A DNA stretch of 64,000 nt from Channa striata (taxonomy: Eukaryota > Chordata > Actinopteri > Anabantiformes > Channidae). Under the pieces are notes generated by a model that ran no database searches, was not told where the DNA came from, and worked only from the letters and a program-made list of their open reading frames with translations. The stretch's first letter is position 1. Each line of letters starts with the position of its first letter. Positions 44,401 through 55,900 of the stretch are shown here, in pieces. Position numbers and translations under genes: made by a program. The stretch covers positions 20,494,388 to 20,558,387 of the forward strand of contig CM065187.1 in NCBI GenBank assembly GCA_033026295.1. Direction: 5' to 3'.

Positions 44401-47400
44401 GCTATGTTTGAAATACTGGACTTTAAAGGATGACATATATATATTTATGTTATTACAATAAAATTACATGTTCTTACAATAATGCCCATGTTATAATATT
44501 TTTAATTAATGTATTAACTTGCTAGATTTAATGACATTACATTATATGCAAGTTAATACTTTATGGGTTTCTACAATGGTGGGTCAAATATTTTTTTGCT
44601 GATGTAAGGGATGTATGTTCTTTAGTTTGCAAGAAATTATCACTAAACCCCTTAAGCAAAACAACAGATTTCTCTTCTGTAAATGAATCCCTTTAATTAA
44701 CATATATAGAGTAAATTTCATGGTACATCGGGTAGAATTTCTGAACTGTGTAACTCTCCAGCTCAAGATATATAGTTAGTAGTCTTTAAATAATGCATAT
44801 TGATGTAGTTACTCATTGCTGGCTGATACAGATTTATCCTTAGCATTTAAAAATGGATCAAAATTTGGTCTGTTTGACGCTTGTGTAATTCACATGCTAG
44901 AAATTAACACTAGGGTGCTCAACTCTTACTTAATTACATATACTAATTACATTGATATATTACCAAGCATTAAAGGCAACTTACAATATGACTAGGTATT
45001 TTCACATGACTACCTAAACCTTGAAACCTTGACTCAGATTAAGATTAAACCCCAGTTGATTGAAGTGCCCTTAGAGTTTAATGTGGGGGACTCTTAGGAG
45101 GCATTTTATCACTATTTATTTAAGGCATTTTCTCATCTTTGCTCTGCTTTGAGGGTGCTTCATTGTATTGCTTTACTGTAAGAGCAATTCCACCTACGCA
45201 TAAAATGTCTTAATTTTGAACTATTTTATAGTTGCTGTTAAGACATTTATTTAGAGACACAAGAAACGCAGTATACCACAGATAGTGTTCACTTACGGTT
45301 CATTGGGGCCATGTGTGGGCATCTGTCCTGTAAATCCAAAACAAAAAACATTTAGAAAAAATCGGTAGCGCTTAGAATTCAGAGAAGAATGTGTAGAAAC
45401 TTTTGCATGTCTTTGATGAAATCATTACTTAACAGAAAAACACTAGCTCTCAGTGAAAGTTTTTTCATTGCACTATGAAGTATTTCATGATCAAACCACT
45501 TAGTTGAAGTTTAAGTAATTAAGTCGGTTTACCTAGTTTGACGTACAGGACACCTGTGGCAGAGATGGACTTGAACGAATTAAAGGCGACACACTGATAA
45601 TAACCGGTATCAGTTGTGTCTAAATCCTGAATGCGGAGTTTGGATCCTGCCTCTGTCCTGCGGATGGTTATACGCCCCTGTTCCTGGACCACGGGGGCAT
45701 CGTTCTTTAGCCAGCGGATGGACGGTCGTGGGTTTCCTGCTACTTTGCAGTGTAGCGTGGCTGTCTGGCCCTGGAAATGGGTGATGTTGTTGACGGGTTC
45801 CTGTAACTCCAGGTAATAACCTTGAGGAGATAAAATATGTTGGTTTAAAGAGTAAAAGAGTCATTTAATATGAGAAAAACATTTAGAAAATTTTGCATTA
45901 TTCAGTAGTCAGTAATGTCTCCTTAAACAAGACACTGAACTCCCAATTAGTCACTCCTGATGACTCATACACTCATACACTGATGGGGGAGCTGTATGAG
46001 TGTGTGTGTCAAAGTCATCTCAAGGCACTTTGCATAATAGTCAAGACAATAAACACGTTTAGGAAAGACGCAACAAATCCCCCTTGAGCAGCTATAGGCA
46101 ACAACTATTTTCGCCTTGACGTCAATGTCTTTTCCAAACTGCGCTGAGCTCCATGAGGAACACCATCTTGTGTCTTTCTGTGTATGATATGCTTACATAT
46201 GGAAATGACAGTAAACCCTTCACTTGACCTTGTTACTCCCTATGTGAAACCCCAAGGCTCAGGACAGCAGAGAGAGGATTATTTATGGCAGTGATAACTT
46301 CCTTTTTACTATGATTATCTGATCACAGCAACTCATTACATTGACAAATTAGCAAAAGGTAAAACGAGGAAAAGGAGTAGAAGAAAGCTCTTCTTAACAT
46401 AGTGGTAAATGAACATTTCATTTTAGTCAAGTCAACACAAAAGCCTCGACTGGCCCCAGCTCTCCTTCCAAGAACTGATTAGAAACCCCCAGCTTTAGTT
46501 CTGCATTAAGAATGGGGCAGGATGTAAGGTTGGATAAATGTAGTTTAAGGAAAGAGGAAACGGTGTCAGAGTGAATTTTCATTTGGAGGCCCTGAAGCCT
46601 GTTTGCTTTTCCCAACATTTATGGTACGTTTATTCTTTCTTCTCTGTCCTTGTCATTCTACCCTTTATTACCAACAGCAAGTTGTCACAGTTTCAGTCAA
46701 AGTAGCAGATTCAACTGCTTCAACAGGACATCACAGGAATGTTTGTGCGACTTTTACAATACTGTATTCGGGACTGTCTTCTGGGGCCCCAGTTAGCTAT
46801 GCAGATTACTGTATAAGGAAGTAACAAAGCATGGTGGGTGTGCAGAGGCAATGATAAACACACACTCAAAAGTCCCCTGGCTCTTCTACCATCTGTATTT
46901 TGAGCAGCAGCCAGGTTCTGGAGTTGACACAATGGAAAAACAGACACATGCCCAGCCAGCGTCCTAACCTGGCTACAGCAGAGCTTTTTGTAGAACAGGC
47001 CGCAGATGAGTGATCTCCGCATGCAGCTCTTTAACTATAACGTCTTCATCCTTCATTAAACAAGGCACTGCAGCTCTCAAAAGCATAAACTGCAGCATGC
47101 TTCAAGATGATGACTTTTGAGCTGTTGATATTCCAACTGGAAAATGACTCCATCACAGTTTCCTCTTTCCGCAAAACACTTTGGAGACTCAACAACTGTC
47201 GACACAAACTATTCTAATACAAATGTCTCTTTAATCCCTCTGTTTTTCTCACACTGATGACACACAGTAACTTCACCAAAGTGGTAGTAACTGTTGCTGA
47301 TAAGCAGGATTAAAAGAATAGTACCGGTAGATGTCTCAAACTGGTCTTAAGAGAATCTTGAGTGAATTTTATACATCCTTAGAACAATTTTGCTTGTTAA

Positions 47401-49680
47401 ATTCTTTGCTGCTTTCCACAGCACGTGACTAAACTGTACAAAATGAGGGCTACGCTGAACAGCTCTTCTTTCATGGAAAAAATGCTCTTCAATGTTCAAC
47501 TAAGACTCATATGAAATGTCAGCAGTCCATAAGCAAAAGCAGATTGGAATCTATCAAAGTCATCAAAGAGCATTTCAAAATAAAATTTTTCTTTCCCTCA
47601 CCTGGGGCCATATTAAAATAAAAAAGTTGTGCCTGTTTTGTTTTTATTCCACTAACCACTTTCCTTCACATGTTGTAAAAGCAGCTCACTTGGAACTATA
47701 TCTGTTCTTTGCAGATTTAACAGCTGGAGTATTTTTGCAGTTTGAGGTTCCGGGACACAAACTATTTGATAAAGCTCCCTCTGTACTCAGTCTGTGTTTG
47801 GATTTCATTTGTGCTTGTGTAAATTGCTCCAGCAATCTTTCAGTTGTCATCCTGACAACATGGGTTTGTTCCTGCAGTCAGGGATCATTTATGTTTTTAT
47901 TTGCATAGTTTTGAAAGAAGCAAGCGATAGTTGAAACTGATAGTTTTGAAACAGATTCCCCGAGTGATCGTGGAAGGATCATGTTGTGGCGTATAGTGAT
48001 CAAAATGGATGTAATACATGGTATTCAGACTGATACATGTATGTAGTGACTCTTTCTCAGTCGACAATGCTGTGAAAAAAAAATATGAAGGCTGTAACAT
48101 TACCAACTAACAACAGCTGATAAGGGTTAATATATATAAATAAATGGTTTCTGTTATTTTTTACCTCAGATTTGTAGAAATAAATGTTAGTGTAAGTCAT
48201 AATAATTATTATTGTAACCACAGAAATTAGGAAACTGGCTATGCCTTGGCTTTGCCCTAAGTCTGCCTTTTTAATTAGTGTACATAGCTGTATGCTTCAT
48301 CAGAAAATATGAAATTCTCCTACAACTCAAAGTGTGACACAACTATTAGTTTGCTTTCTAATATCTAAATATTTTTATGTGACGCCCTTGCTGATTGATT
48401 TTCACCATTAGCATTCCACTTGAATACCAACAGCAACCTCACCCCTACTATACTTACTACTCAGCACGCTGACACATATCAACAAACTGTACGTCAAATA
48501 CTGATTATAGCAAGGGAAGCTCAGAGTTCCCCTTCTGTTCTTAAGGATTCAAAATGTTAACAAAAGCTATTACTGCTCTGTACTCACTCAGGTCCTTGAC
48601 AACTTATGGACTACAGTCCTCACATTGTAGCATTCCATTTCTCTACCGTGGTATTAAACACACCCTGCCACAGCAGTGCTGAAGTTTCCCTAAATTATAA
48701 GTTATGATCAATGCCCACAGACTTGAAGGCCCCCATGATTCACAGCAGAGCTAAGAGGATAAAGATCTAAACTATCATTAACAAACCTGTTTCTAATCAT
48801 TATTGCCGTCTTTATTGCAGCTGGGAGGCATGATGGTTATCATGCATTCGCTAACACTGACTTCTAAAGAATGTTGAAGAATGTCAGTTTGAAAATAGAA
48901 ACTTGTTAATATAACTTAATGCATCACCATTTTCTTAGCATGGTAAAGGCTGAGGAGTAACTATATATACTATTCTATTGTAAATACTACAAATATAAAA
49001 TGTTAGAACTAAGACATATGAATCAATTTTAAATATATTTGCTCATTTTTATTTTGATTCCAGCTACATGTTTGGAAAAAGAAGAGACTACAATTATATA
49101 TTATGGAAAAATATTTTGCTGTCAAAATGTAAGCAGTTGGTCTCTGCGGTCCCCAAAAACTTGAAGTGTTAAAACTAAGTAATGCAACAGAGTGGTAAAA
49201 ATGCCCTGTACCAACTTATTTGGAATGTAAAATACAAAATAAACTTGTATTTCTCAAAAACCTGTCAAATTTCTCTACATCTCATAAGTGTATTATTTTT
49301 AATCACAAGTGGGTCTTAATGGGTCTTTGTCTTTGTTTACACTTTAGAAACCTAAACAGGGTTGGGTATATATATTTCTCCCGGGGCTGTTAACAGGGTA
49401 GCCATGGGGATCGTGGCCAGTCCTGGCTAAAGGGATTTGCCCACACAGAATTTAAAATTCTAATATTTTGCTTTAAATCACTTTTAATAAATTAATGCCC
49501 AATTAATTTGGGGCTTTGCATGGATCAAATCAGATTTATCAAGTAAATGGGATTAAACAAACTAATTATCTGCAGGAGCTCAGAAACAAAAAGGAGATTT
49601 TCATTTACCTTCAACTGTAGGCGCAGCACCACTCTGAGCTTCAGCCAGACTGTCTGTGTCCACTGAGAGACCTGGATCAG
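34021..49680 (-). CDS. ror2: ROR2 receptor tyrosine kinase-like protein, exons 2-9 (5' partial)
   Basis: Exons: 49680-49609, 45820-45533, 45327-45297, 41313-41193, 41047-40733, 40203-39949, 36461-36256, 35484-34021 (2752 nt). ROR2 is a single-pass plasma-membrane receptor for Wnt5a in non-canonical Wnt/planar polarity signalling. Domain order is exactly ROR: Ig C2, Frizzled-like CRD with all ten cysteines, kringle with six cysteines, transmembrane helix, kinase, then a Ser/Thr-, Pro- and Ser/Thr-rich tail. Tail segments SHHSGSGSTSTGYVTTAPS and LPETELLG and the juxtamembrane CRNKQKAS identify ROR2 rather than ROR1. The exon layout matches human exons 2-9. The signal-peptide exon is not visible and probably lies beyond the window. 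Intron phase shows that the first CRD exon is one base short (121 instead of 122 nt), which breaks the frame as sequenced. All other phases agree. Confidence 0.95.
36256..36461 (-). CDS. ror2: ROR2 exon 8: transmembrane and juxtamembrane
   Basis: 206 nt. The hydrophobic helix LIPAIAIPLVIACLFFLVC is followed by the stop-transfer CRNKQKAS, both near-identical to human ROR2. The exon ends NHQKHQ in phase 0. Acceptor ctatctccag, donor gtaag. Confidence 0.95.
37757..37985 (+). mobile_element. tRNA-derived SINE, ROR2 intron 7
   Basis: A box TAGCTCAGTTGG at about 37761, B box GGTTTGATCCC at about 37802, then tgtccttgggcaagacactg and the tail gtcgctttggataagagtg. This is the most complete copy in the window. 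Confidence 0.8.
38350..38580 (+). repeat. Dispersed teleost repeat
   Basis: Starts tcaattcaattccactttat and includes gtcatctcaagacactttac and gaaacctccagcagaaccag. A familiar multi-copy fish repeat of uncertain class. A second partial copy is at 46008-46105. Confidence 0.6.
38600..38748 (+). repeat. Dispersed teleost repeat
   Basis: ccagctgtcaatgagtgagg, accctggatagtatatctca, and cacattcacacctacaggca follow the layout of a common fish repeat. A sister piece is at 4321-4446. Confidence 0.55.
39030..39770 (+). repeat. Pyrimidine-rich transposon-like segment, ROR2 intron 7
   Basis: Long C/T-rich stretch with cctgattaaccctaattgcc and a terminal ttaaataaagctgtctgcac, which looks like the 3' end or LTR of a retroelement. 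No second boundary or coding part seen. Confidence 0.35.
39949..40203 (-). CDS. ror2: ROR2 exon 7: kringle domain
   Basis: 255 nt. Starts SPSDHSCYNGSGADYRG and includes the kringle motifs CQPWSAQYPHSHH, FCRNPGGQMQAPWCF and DLCDIQPC. All six kringle cysteines are present. Acceptor ctctacag, donor gtaagt. Confidence 0.95.
40733..41047 (-). CDS. ror2: ROR2 exon 6: CRD, C-terminal part
   Basis: 315 nt. Encodes AAFTMIGTSTHLSDQC, FAIPSFCHYVFPLCD, LCRDECEALENDLC and ARSNPMILMQLELPSC, and ends PPEKLGAG. It contains eight of the ten CRD cysteines. The acceptor is the less common cttcaag. Confidence 0.95.
41193..41313 (-). CDS. ror2: ROR2 exon 5: CRD, N-terminal part, with 1-nt frame break
   Basis: 121 nt. 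Reads SHDKGFCQPYRGIACARFIG and then NQSIYVESLQMQG in the family frame. After the C run at 41214-41217 (GGGG on the coding strand) the conserved remainder (ESENRIT) is in another frame. Neighbouring phases require 122 nt. As sequenced, translation would stop at the fifth codon of exon 6. Confidence 0.9.
41442..41789. mobile_element. hAT-type non-autonomous element, ROR2 intron 4
   Basis: Inverted ends (ATTGTTCCCTCTAAG and, on the other strand, TCAATGTTCCCTATAAT). Flanked by a perfect 8-bp duplication TAGACTCC at 41434-41441 and 41790-41797. 8-bp duplications are the hAT mark. No transposase. Confidence 0.85.
42376..42411. repeat. GT microsatellite
   Basis: Interrupted GT tract with single C changes. 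ROR2 intron 4. Confidence 0.9.
42585..43078. mobile_element. hAT MITE, ROR2 intron 4
   Basis: Left end CAGTGGTCCCCAACTGG and, on the other strand, CAGGGCTCCCCAACCCC. Flanked by CATTAAAG (42577-42584) and CATTCAAG (43079-43086), 7 of 8 matching. Internal frames are not coding. Confidence 0.82.
43688..43722. repeat. Tc1/mariner-like terminal fragment
   Basis: tacaccagtcagccacaaca, a familiar fish Tc1-type end. A weaker copy is at 8380-8402. Confidence 0.4.
45297..45327 (-). CDS. ror2: ROR2 exon 4: 31-nt linker microexon
   Basis: Encodes QMPTHGPNE between the Ig and CRD domains, comparable to the human PTHSPN linker. Acceptor gatttacag, donor gtaagtg. Both phases (2 in, 2 out) fit the neighbours exactly. 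Confidence 0.85.
45533..45820 (-). CDS. ror2: ROR2 exon 3: Ig-like C2 domain
   Basis: 288 nt. YYLELQEPVNNIT, ATLHCKVAGNPRPSIRWLKN and LDTTDTGYYQCVAFN carry the Ig cysteines, the core Trp and the DxGxYxC motif. Ends TGVLYVKL plus one base. Acceptor ctcctcaag, donor gtaaa. Confidence 0.95.
45821..49608. other. ROR2 intron 2
   Basis: AT-rich intron with the repeat fragments at 45905-46105 and a perfect CRE (TGACGTCA) at 46117-46124. The 130-codon plus-strand frame at 47516-47908 has no recognisable motif. Confidence 0.6.
45905..46105 (+). repeat. Composite repeat fragments, ROR2 intron 2
   Basis: A SINE-body piece (acaagacactgaactcccaa, about 45926-45990) is followed directly by agtcatctcaaggcactttg and caacaaatcccccttgagca, matching 38388-38500. 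Confidence 0.5.
49609..49680 (-). CDS. ror2: ROR2 exon 2: N-terminal linker
   Basis: 72 nt. Encodes about 24 residues beginning DPGLSVDTDSLAEAQ and ending PTVEG, corresponding to the acidic linker before the Ig domain in human ROR2. Acceptor tttctgtag, donor gtaaatg. Phase fits exon 3. Sequence conservation is low, so the call rests on position, phase and splice sites. Confidence 0.8.
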
Positions 49681-50564
49681 CTACAGAAATAACAATACAG
49701 CAGTATTAGATAAAAAAGAACGCCATTAACAAGTCTCAAAGCAACAGGTGATCCTTAGATACCACTTTCCATTGAGTCAGTTGAACAATTAAAAACTTTC
49801 AAATGGGGCAATTATTAATTAATAATTAACATAGGGTGGTAATCACCCTACAAAAGAAAAAGATATAGTTAGTAGAATAATACATACAATAGATATGTAT
49901 TTATACATATAATATAAAGAGTGAATACCTATTGGATCACTGGTCATGACTGGGATACAGACCATGTGTTTGACAGATGTTAGTGGTGTGAGCCCTGTAG
50001 CAGGCAAAATCATACCGCATTCTTTTCAGTAGCCACACACTCCTCTCTGTAGATAGTTGGATTCCATTATATCTCTTTTTATATCTTCAAAATGGAAGGA
50101 TGAAGTATCTTGCTATTTATTTCTGCATCAGATGCAGATCCTGAATTTTTATTTACTCTCTCATTTTATTGTTCATTTGCACACAGCCCTGTTGTATTCT
50201 TTCTTATTCCATGATTACAAAACACACAGATTTCCTAAGCTCAGATTAACTAGCAATCGACAAAACACTAGGCACAGTGCTCACATTTAGCATATTTCTA
50301 ACATTTGCAGCAAATGAGTGGTGAATCGAATTGAAGTTTGCAATGATAAAGAATGTATTGTACAATTCTATCAGACTTAGCTTTTAGCTCATTTCCATCT
50401 GCAGTCCCTTAGCTGACTAACAATAAACAACAGGTACCTGAGTAAAGTTTTATAAACACAACTTCACACAGTAGAACTGTCTATACCGAATTAAATCATA
50501 TATCACATAGCAGAAAACTAATTCACTGTACCTACTATGGCACCCTCTGACCACCCCTACAATG

Positions 50565-50585
50565 TGCACACACACACACACACAT
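50565..50585. repeat. CA microsatellite
   Basis: Uninterrupted CA tract in the ROR2 first intron or upstream region. Confidence 0.85.
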
Positions 50586-51964
50586 ATGCTTCCTTGCTGG
50601 TTTCTTAGGATCTATTTACAAGAAAATATTACAATTGAAACATTGTTCCAAGCAACAAGAAGATTATTATATTTCCTACAGATCCTAAAGTCTCTACAAG
50701 CAGGTTTTTGTAGCTTTAAGTAAGTTTTCTTCCCCAAATGTTGCAGAGTGTAACTCACTTTTACACAAGTGTCGTAAATACGACCCCTTCTCACGAGCCC
50801 ACGTGCATGTATTTACAAGCTGTTGCTGTTACTGTGCCGGCAACAATAAGAAAGGACACAACAATGACCAATGTAAAAGCCAACCAAAACCCAGCAGTGC
50901 TAAAACTTTCCTGTGTTCAAGTCAAATTTTCAACAGACAGAAACCAAACTAAAATAACCTTGCAAAACTTGGACTACTGTTAAAAAGGCAAACGCGGGCA
51001 GCAAACTAACTCACACAAATATAAAACAACCAGGCATCAAGCAAACACAAAACCTAACAAACAGCTAATACGTTTTTACGTTTTACTCCAGAAGGACAGC
51101 TTGGCTTTGTCTTGTGTCTGTTTATCTTTATCTCTCGAGAAAGAATACAAGTCACACTATTTACAATATTTGCCCTTGGTGACCCTCACACAGCTCAGAT
51201 GCCATTTGCTTTATCAATGCACATCAATTTCAATGCCTCGACGGAACAACTATAACAAAGCAGCTTTTTAAAAAGAACAGAAAAACTGACAGTATCAAGG
51301 AGCTTTATACAGAACAGTGACATTAATGCTGTATAAAATTATAAAATTATCTTTTTATAGCTCACTTTCCTAACTGGTGATTCAGGAGGGTCCCAAAGAG
51401 TAGCTTCTAATGGCATCAAATGAAATGTTTAAAAAAAATGATGGTTTGCAAGTGTCCTCGTTGACTCTCAATATTTCGTTTTAGCTCCACACTGTAATAC
51501 TGTACACATTTTAAGAAGGTAACATTTTAGACTCCACTTGTTTGTCTCTTTATCTGCAAATTTGAGCAAATGCTCGGTTTGCGTCTGATGACTGTTTTTT
51601 TACACATTATAGATCACACCTGTTTTAAACTCAGTTTTAAGAAAATTAATGTGAGAATCAGTTACCTAAGCAAATCTATACTCTCAAAAAAATGTATATC
51701 TAGATGAAATTGATTTTAAGGCCTATAACAATTAGTACTTAAGTTTAAAGTTCACTGCCCTTTTTCACTAGTGATATATGTCCACCGCTTATTGCATTTT
51801 ATTTGAAAATATGTAACACCCAGTACTAATTTATTGTACTGATCATCTGATTATTTCCCAACTGCCAATACTTAGGAATACGTAGGATGTATCTCACATA
51901 CATGTAGCATTCATTTCTAATGACATGGACAACTGATGCTCTAAATCAGTGGCTATGATTGATT

Positions 51965-52002
51965 ACATGTATCCTTAACTCCGGAAAGTTAAGGATACAT
52001 GT
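51965..52002. repeat. Perfect 16-bp fold-back
   Basis: ACATGTATCCTTAACT pairs exactly with AGTTAAGGATACATGT across ccggaa. Flanking GATTGA/TCAATC extends the pairing with a 2-nt bulge. Confidence 0.95.
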
Positions 52003-52848
52003 TCAATCCACAAACTGAAAAAGACTGCTGGCTATGGCATTCCACCAGCCGTCTGCCTTTACTATGAAAGGGTCCTTTGAGAGCTAGAGACCAGGCCACA
52101 GCTCCATCTACCGTTTTCTGTGACGGCCTTCTGGCACACCTCAACTTTACTTACTTCCCCTGTTTAACATGCTTGTGTGTGTATGTGTGTGTGTCTTTCT
52201 CCTCTTGCCTTTCAGTTGTCAATTTTTTTTCTATATTGCCACCGATCCTAATTTTCTGGTCTCACTTTCCTTGAGTTTTTCAGCAAGTGCTGAGTTAACA
52301 GTTCACAAAAAGCAGACTGGATTTAGACAAACATTCCTCAAGGGCAGAGCTGCTTTGGAAGCAGAAATGACGTTGCCGGCTAAGTTAAACCTCAGTGGGT
52401 GGAAGAAACCAACCACAAAGTGTAAACGGAAGAAAATATGAGTGAAAAGTTGAGCACTGGTTTTGTTCTCTCCAAGAATGTAAGTGGTTAATGGAGTCTT
52501 TTCAAGGGTAGTCACAACGTCATGTCACATGACCAACTAGCATGTACTCCTTGCCATCCATGCAGCTCAGCAGTCCATATCGGAGGTGGGTGGTTAGTTA
52601 AAAGGTTGATAATATTGATGGGTACAGCGGAACTTGGTGCATCCAATAATTCCAGTATGAATTGCTTTATGCTTTTAATGAAACCAATGTCAGAAATATC
52701 TATCTGCCCAACAATTACGCCATCCCAGCTTCTGGGAACTCTACCTTGCCCTAGCTCCTGCCTCCTTTTTGATAAATGCTCACAGGTAAGAGGCACCCAC
52801 GAACCAATCACTTCCTTTCCGACTCTTTCTAATGCAATTCTAATCATA

Positions 52849-52930
52849 ATTAGTCATTTAGTTGACGCTTTTATCCAAAGCGACTTACAAGAAAGTAGCA
52901 GACACTGCAGAGGCTTTGAGTTGTAGCCAG
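52849..52930 (-). repeat. SINE tail fragment
   Basis: Minus-strand gtcgctttggataaaagcgt tail at about 52865-52890, without a complete tRNA-like head. Confidence 0.55.
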
Positions 52931-55900
52931 ACAGCTGGGTGTGGAACCAGTGGTAAGATAATCAACAGGTTTTTGAAGATTAAAAACTTAATAAAATCAA
53001 CGTGATGTAAAATGTTTGCATCCTAAAACAGTAAAATTTTGACAAAGAACACGAACCTTGGGTGTCTTCTTCTACAGCACCCTCTGCTTTAAACTTGTCC
53101 AATGTGCCAAAGACACACATGGTCATAAACTGAGACTTTATTGTTATAATCTTGTCTTCTTTCATTTTATAGTGCTTTTACTTATTTTTCTATTCTACAA
53201 GCATAAAACAAAGTACTTTGTGTTAACCCTGCACTTAAACGTCTTTGGTTCAGGCTCAATATACATCGCGAGAGAGTCTCAGTGTAGCTGGAAGGACACA
53301 CATTGTCTAGCCAGTCAAAATAAGTCAATTTCTGGTCAAGCTCCCTGGTCTAGATATCCAATTCAGATCAGACTGTGTGCCTCCTCTGTCTCTTTCACTC
53401 TGGTCAGCCTCTCAGTTTTCTGTCATGGGAATTATTCAGGGTCTCCTCGGTTACAGAGATAAGTGCTGTCTTAGAAAGGAATCCCACACTGATGTTTAGA
53501 GTCTTTATTAAGAACATTCCTAGATTGCTCTCAAATAGTACACTTTATTTGAATGTACAGACAACAGCCAAAACAATAACAACTACAAAAATGAAGTCAA
53601 AATCCATGTTTTAAGGATACATTTTGACAAAAGTATATTTTATATATCAATAAAAAATATAAATACACAGTATTCTTGAAATTACATCTCTGGCTATTAT
53701 TGTTTAAACTAATGCAAATGCATTATTCTTAATTGATTTAAGCAGAATAATGTGTTTTCTAGTAGAAATTCTAGATGACTTGTACCTTAAAAGTCTAGTA
53801 TCTCTTTTCCTTGTTTCAAACTTTATTATCTGTATTTTGTATTTACAGATAAATGTTTTCTTTTATGCATTCACACGTAATTAGACATATTACAAGGTGC
53901 CCTGTAAATTAAAGGTGATATATAGATCGTTAAGGTGTAGAATGGAAATAAAATTAAAAAGGGTTGTCTGTCTCCGTGGAGCTTGACTCTGAGAACCTTT
54001 CACAAACAAGCAAAGTTTCAAAAAATCTACTTAATATTTTAAGATTTTCACTGAAATTGCTTGCAGCAGAACTACTGTGGCTGAAAGAAAGAACTGGTAA
54101 GCTACCCTCCAATAAATTAGGTAGGGTCATTTTGTGGACAGAGGCCATTCACACACCACCACAAGCAATGCCCTACTTGTTCTAAAGGAAAAAATGCGAA
54201 TGGAAAGTATAAGCTGGATAAGAATGATATGGGAAAACTGAATGTCATTTATTTTTATGTATTAAGAGAATTTCAAAAATCCCTACACTTTCCCTGTCCA
54301 ATATACATTTTCACCACTGCGACAGAGATGACAGACAGATAATACACAGAGATACTATATGCCGCCATAAAGGCCAGGGGCGTAAAAGGGTATCTGAAGG
54401 AAGCCCTTCTTCTGAAAACAACTCAAACTGCCCTGAAGCTAGAAACCATGGATGCTCGCAACTGAAAACAGACTATAAAACACATTTCACTATATTAACA
54501 AAACTAACACTGCTTTTCAGCTACACAGTTCAAAATATTTTCCCAGACACAAGTAATTAATATCCTACTGAGTAACAGTTTGGTCGCCATCAACTTCTAT
54601 GGAAAATGTCAGCCTTATTATGGCAACCTACAAAGACTGCACAAGCCACACTTAGGGCTATGCAAATTAAGCCAGCGGAAACATGCCACATGACCCAGCC
54701 CTCCCTTTGCCTGCTCTGCTATATTCCACTACAGTCTGCTACACTCCATGACGCTCTGCACAGCCCGTCAGGGCTGTCATAATGAATTTACAATGAATGA
54801 TCATTTCCAAAACTTACTAACCAAGCCAAAATAGTTCTGACTGGTCAGTAGCGCTGAACTTGTACCAAATGTTTTAGAACCATAAATCTGCTTGTTACCC
54901 GAGGCTTCAACAGCACCTGTCTACATAAAGATAAGCTTTGGAACATATTATGTAACAAAGTATTTAATAAATATCTTTCTTTTGCCATAAAGGAACATAT
55001 ATTCTACAGGATTAACTTGCGATGTCTTCACATGGGTAACTTTAATTTCTATGTGCACACTAACAATAAAATTGTAACTTTCACATCAGAGTGTCAGTAT
55101 GAGTCATAGTGTTGACATACAGTGTACAAATCTAACAACTGGTTTTAAAGTTAATGAATAAAATTTGAATTTGTTAAATGAAATATTTAAAGTAAATACT
55201 TTCTACTTTGGCTAAAAGGAAAAAGATAAACTAAGTGATGCCTTTACAATTAGCTGCATCTATATACATATGTATCTATTTTGTGCTAATACAGTACTGT
55301 CATCTATGCAGTTCAACAATATATTTTCACTAATAACACATTGTTCTTTTCATACTAAACATGCCATTTAAATATTGTGCTACAACTAAAAAGTATGTGA
55401 ACCTAAGATACACTGTCATCAGGTTTTAATCACACCTCATTTCCAGCTAAGGCACACAGCTGTTTCTAGTTAAATTGTCGCGATAAACGCAGTATACCAT
55501 ACTATGTGGATTGAGAAGCAGATAAAGTTAGCAACCAAGTTCTGAACACAATGCAGAATTTGGTCAGTAGAGGCACATAGGCTTAGTGGGACACAAACGA
55601 GAGGTGAAGAATGCACACTGACCAAACATTAATCAGATAGATACTAGCACAACCTCAAATAACTGTTTCAAACTGAGAGCTTTTGCCAAAATGAAACTTC
55701 CTCCCTGTGCAATTTTCTGTTGCCCTCAAACATGCCCCTCATTTGTTTGAAGCATAATGACCTATTAATCCACCTAAAGACATCTTGTTATTTTCAAGCA
55801 CAAATTTCTGTCCAGATGTGACTACTTCTGCCACACAGGCTCCATCACTCTTATCTAGATATAAACAGACATGTACAACGAGTTTACAGTCTTTCTGACA

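Noticed and set aside
47516..47908. 130-codon plus-strand frame in ROR2 intron 2
   Set aside because: No motif, intron-like composition, no splice or promoter context.
52512..52926. Overlapping 111- and 134-codon frames on both strands
   Set aside because: Could be an old repeat but I recognise no domain; the right part is a SINE tail.
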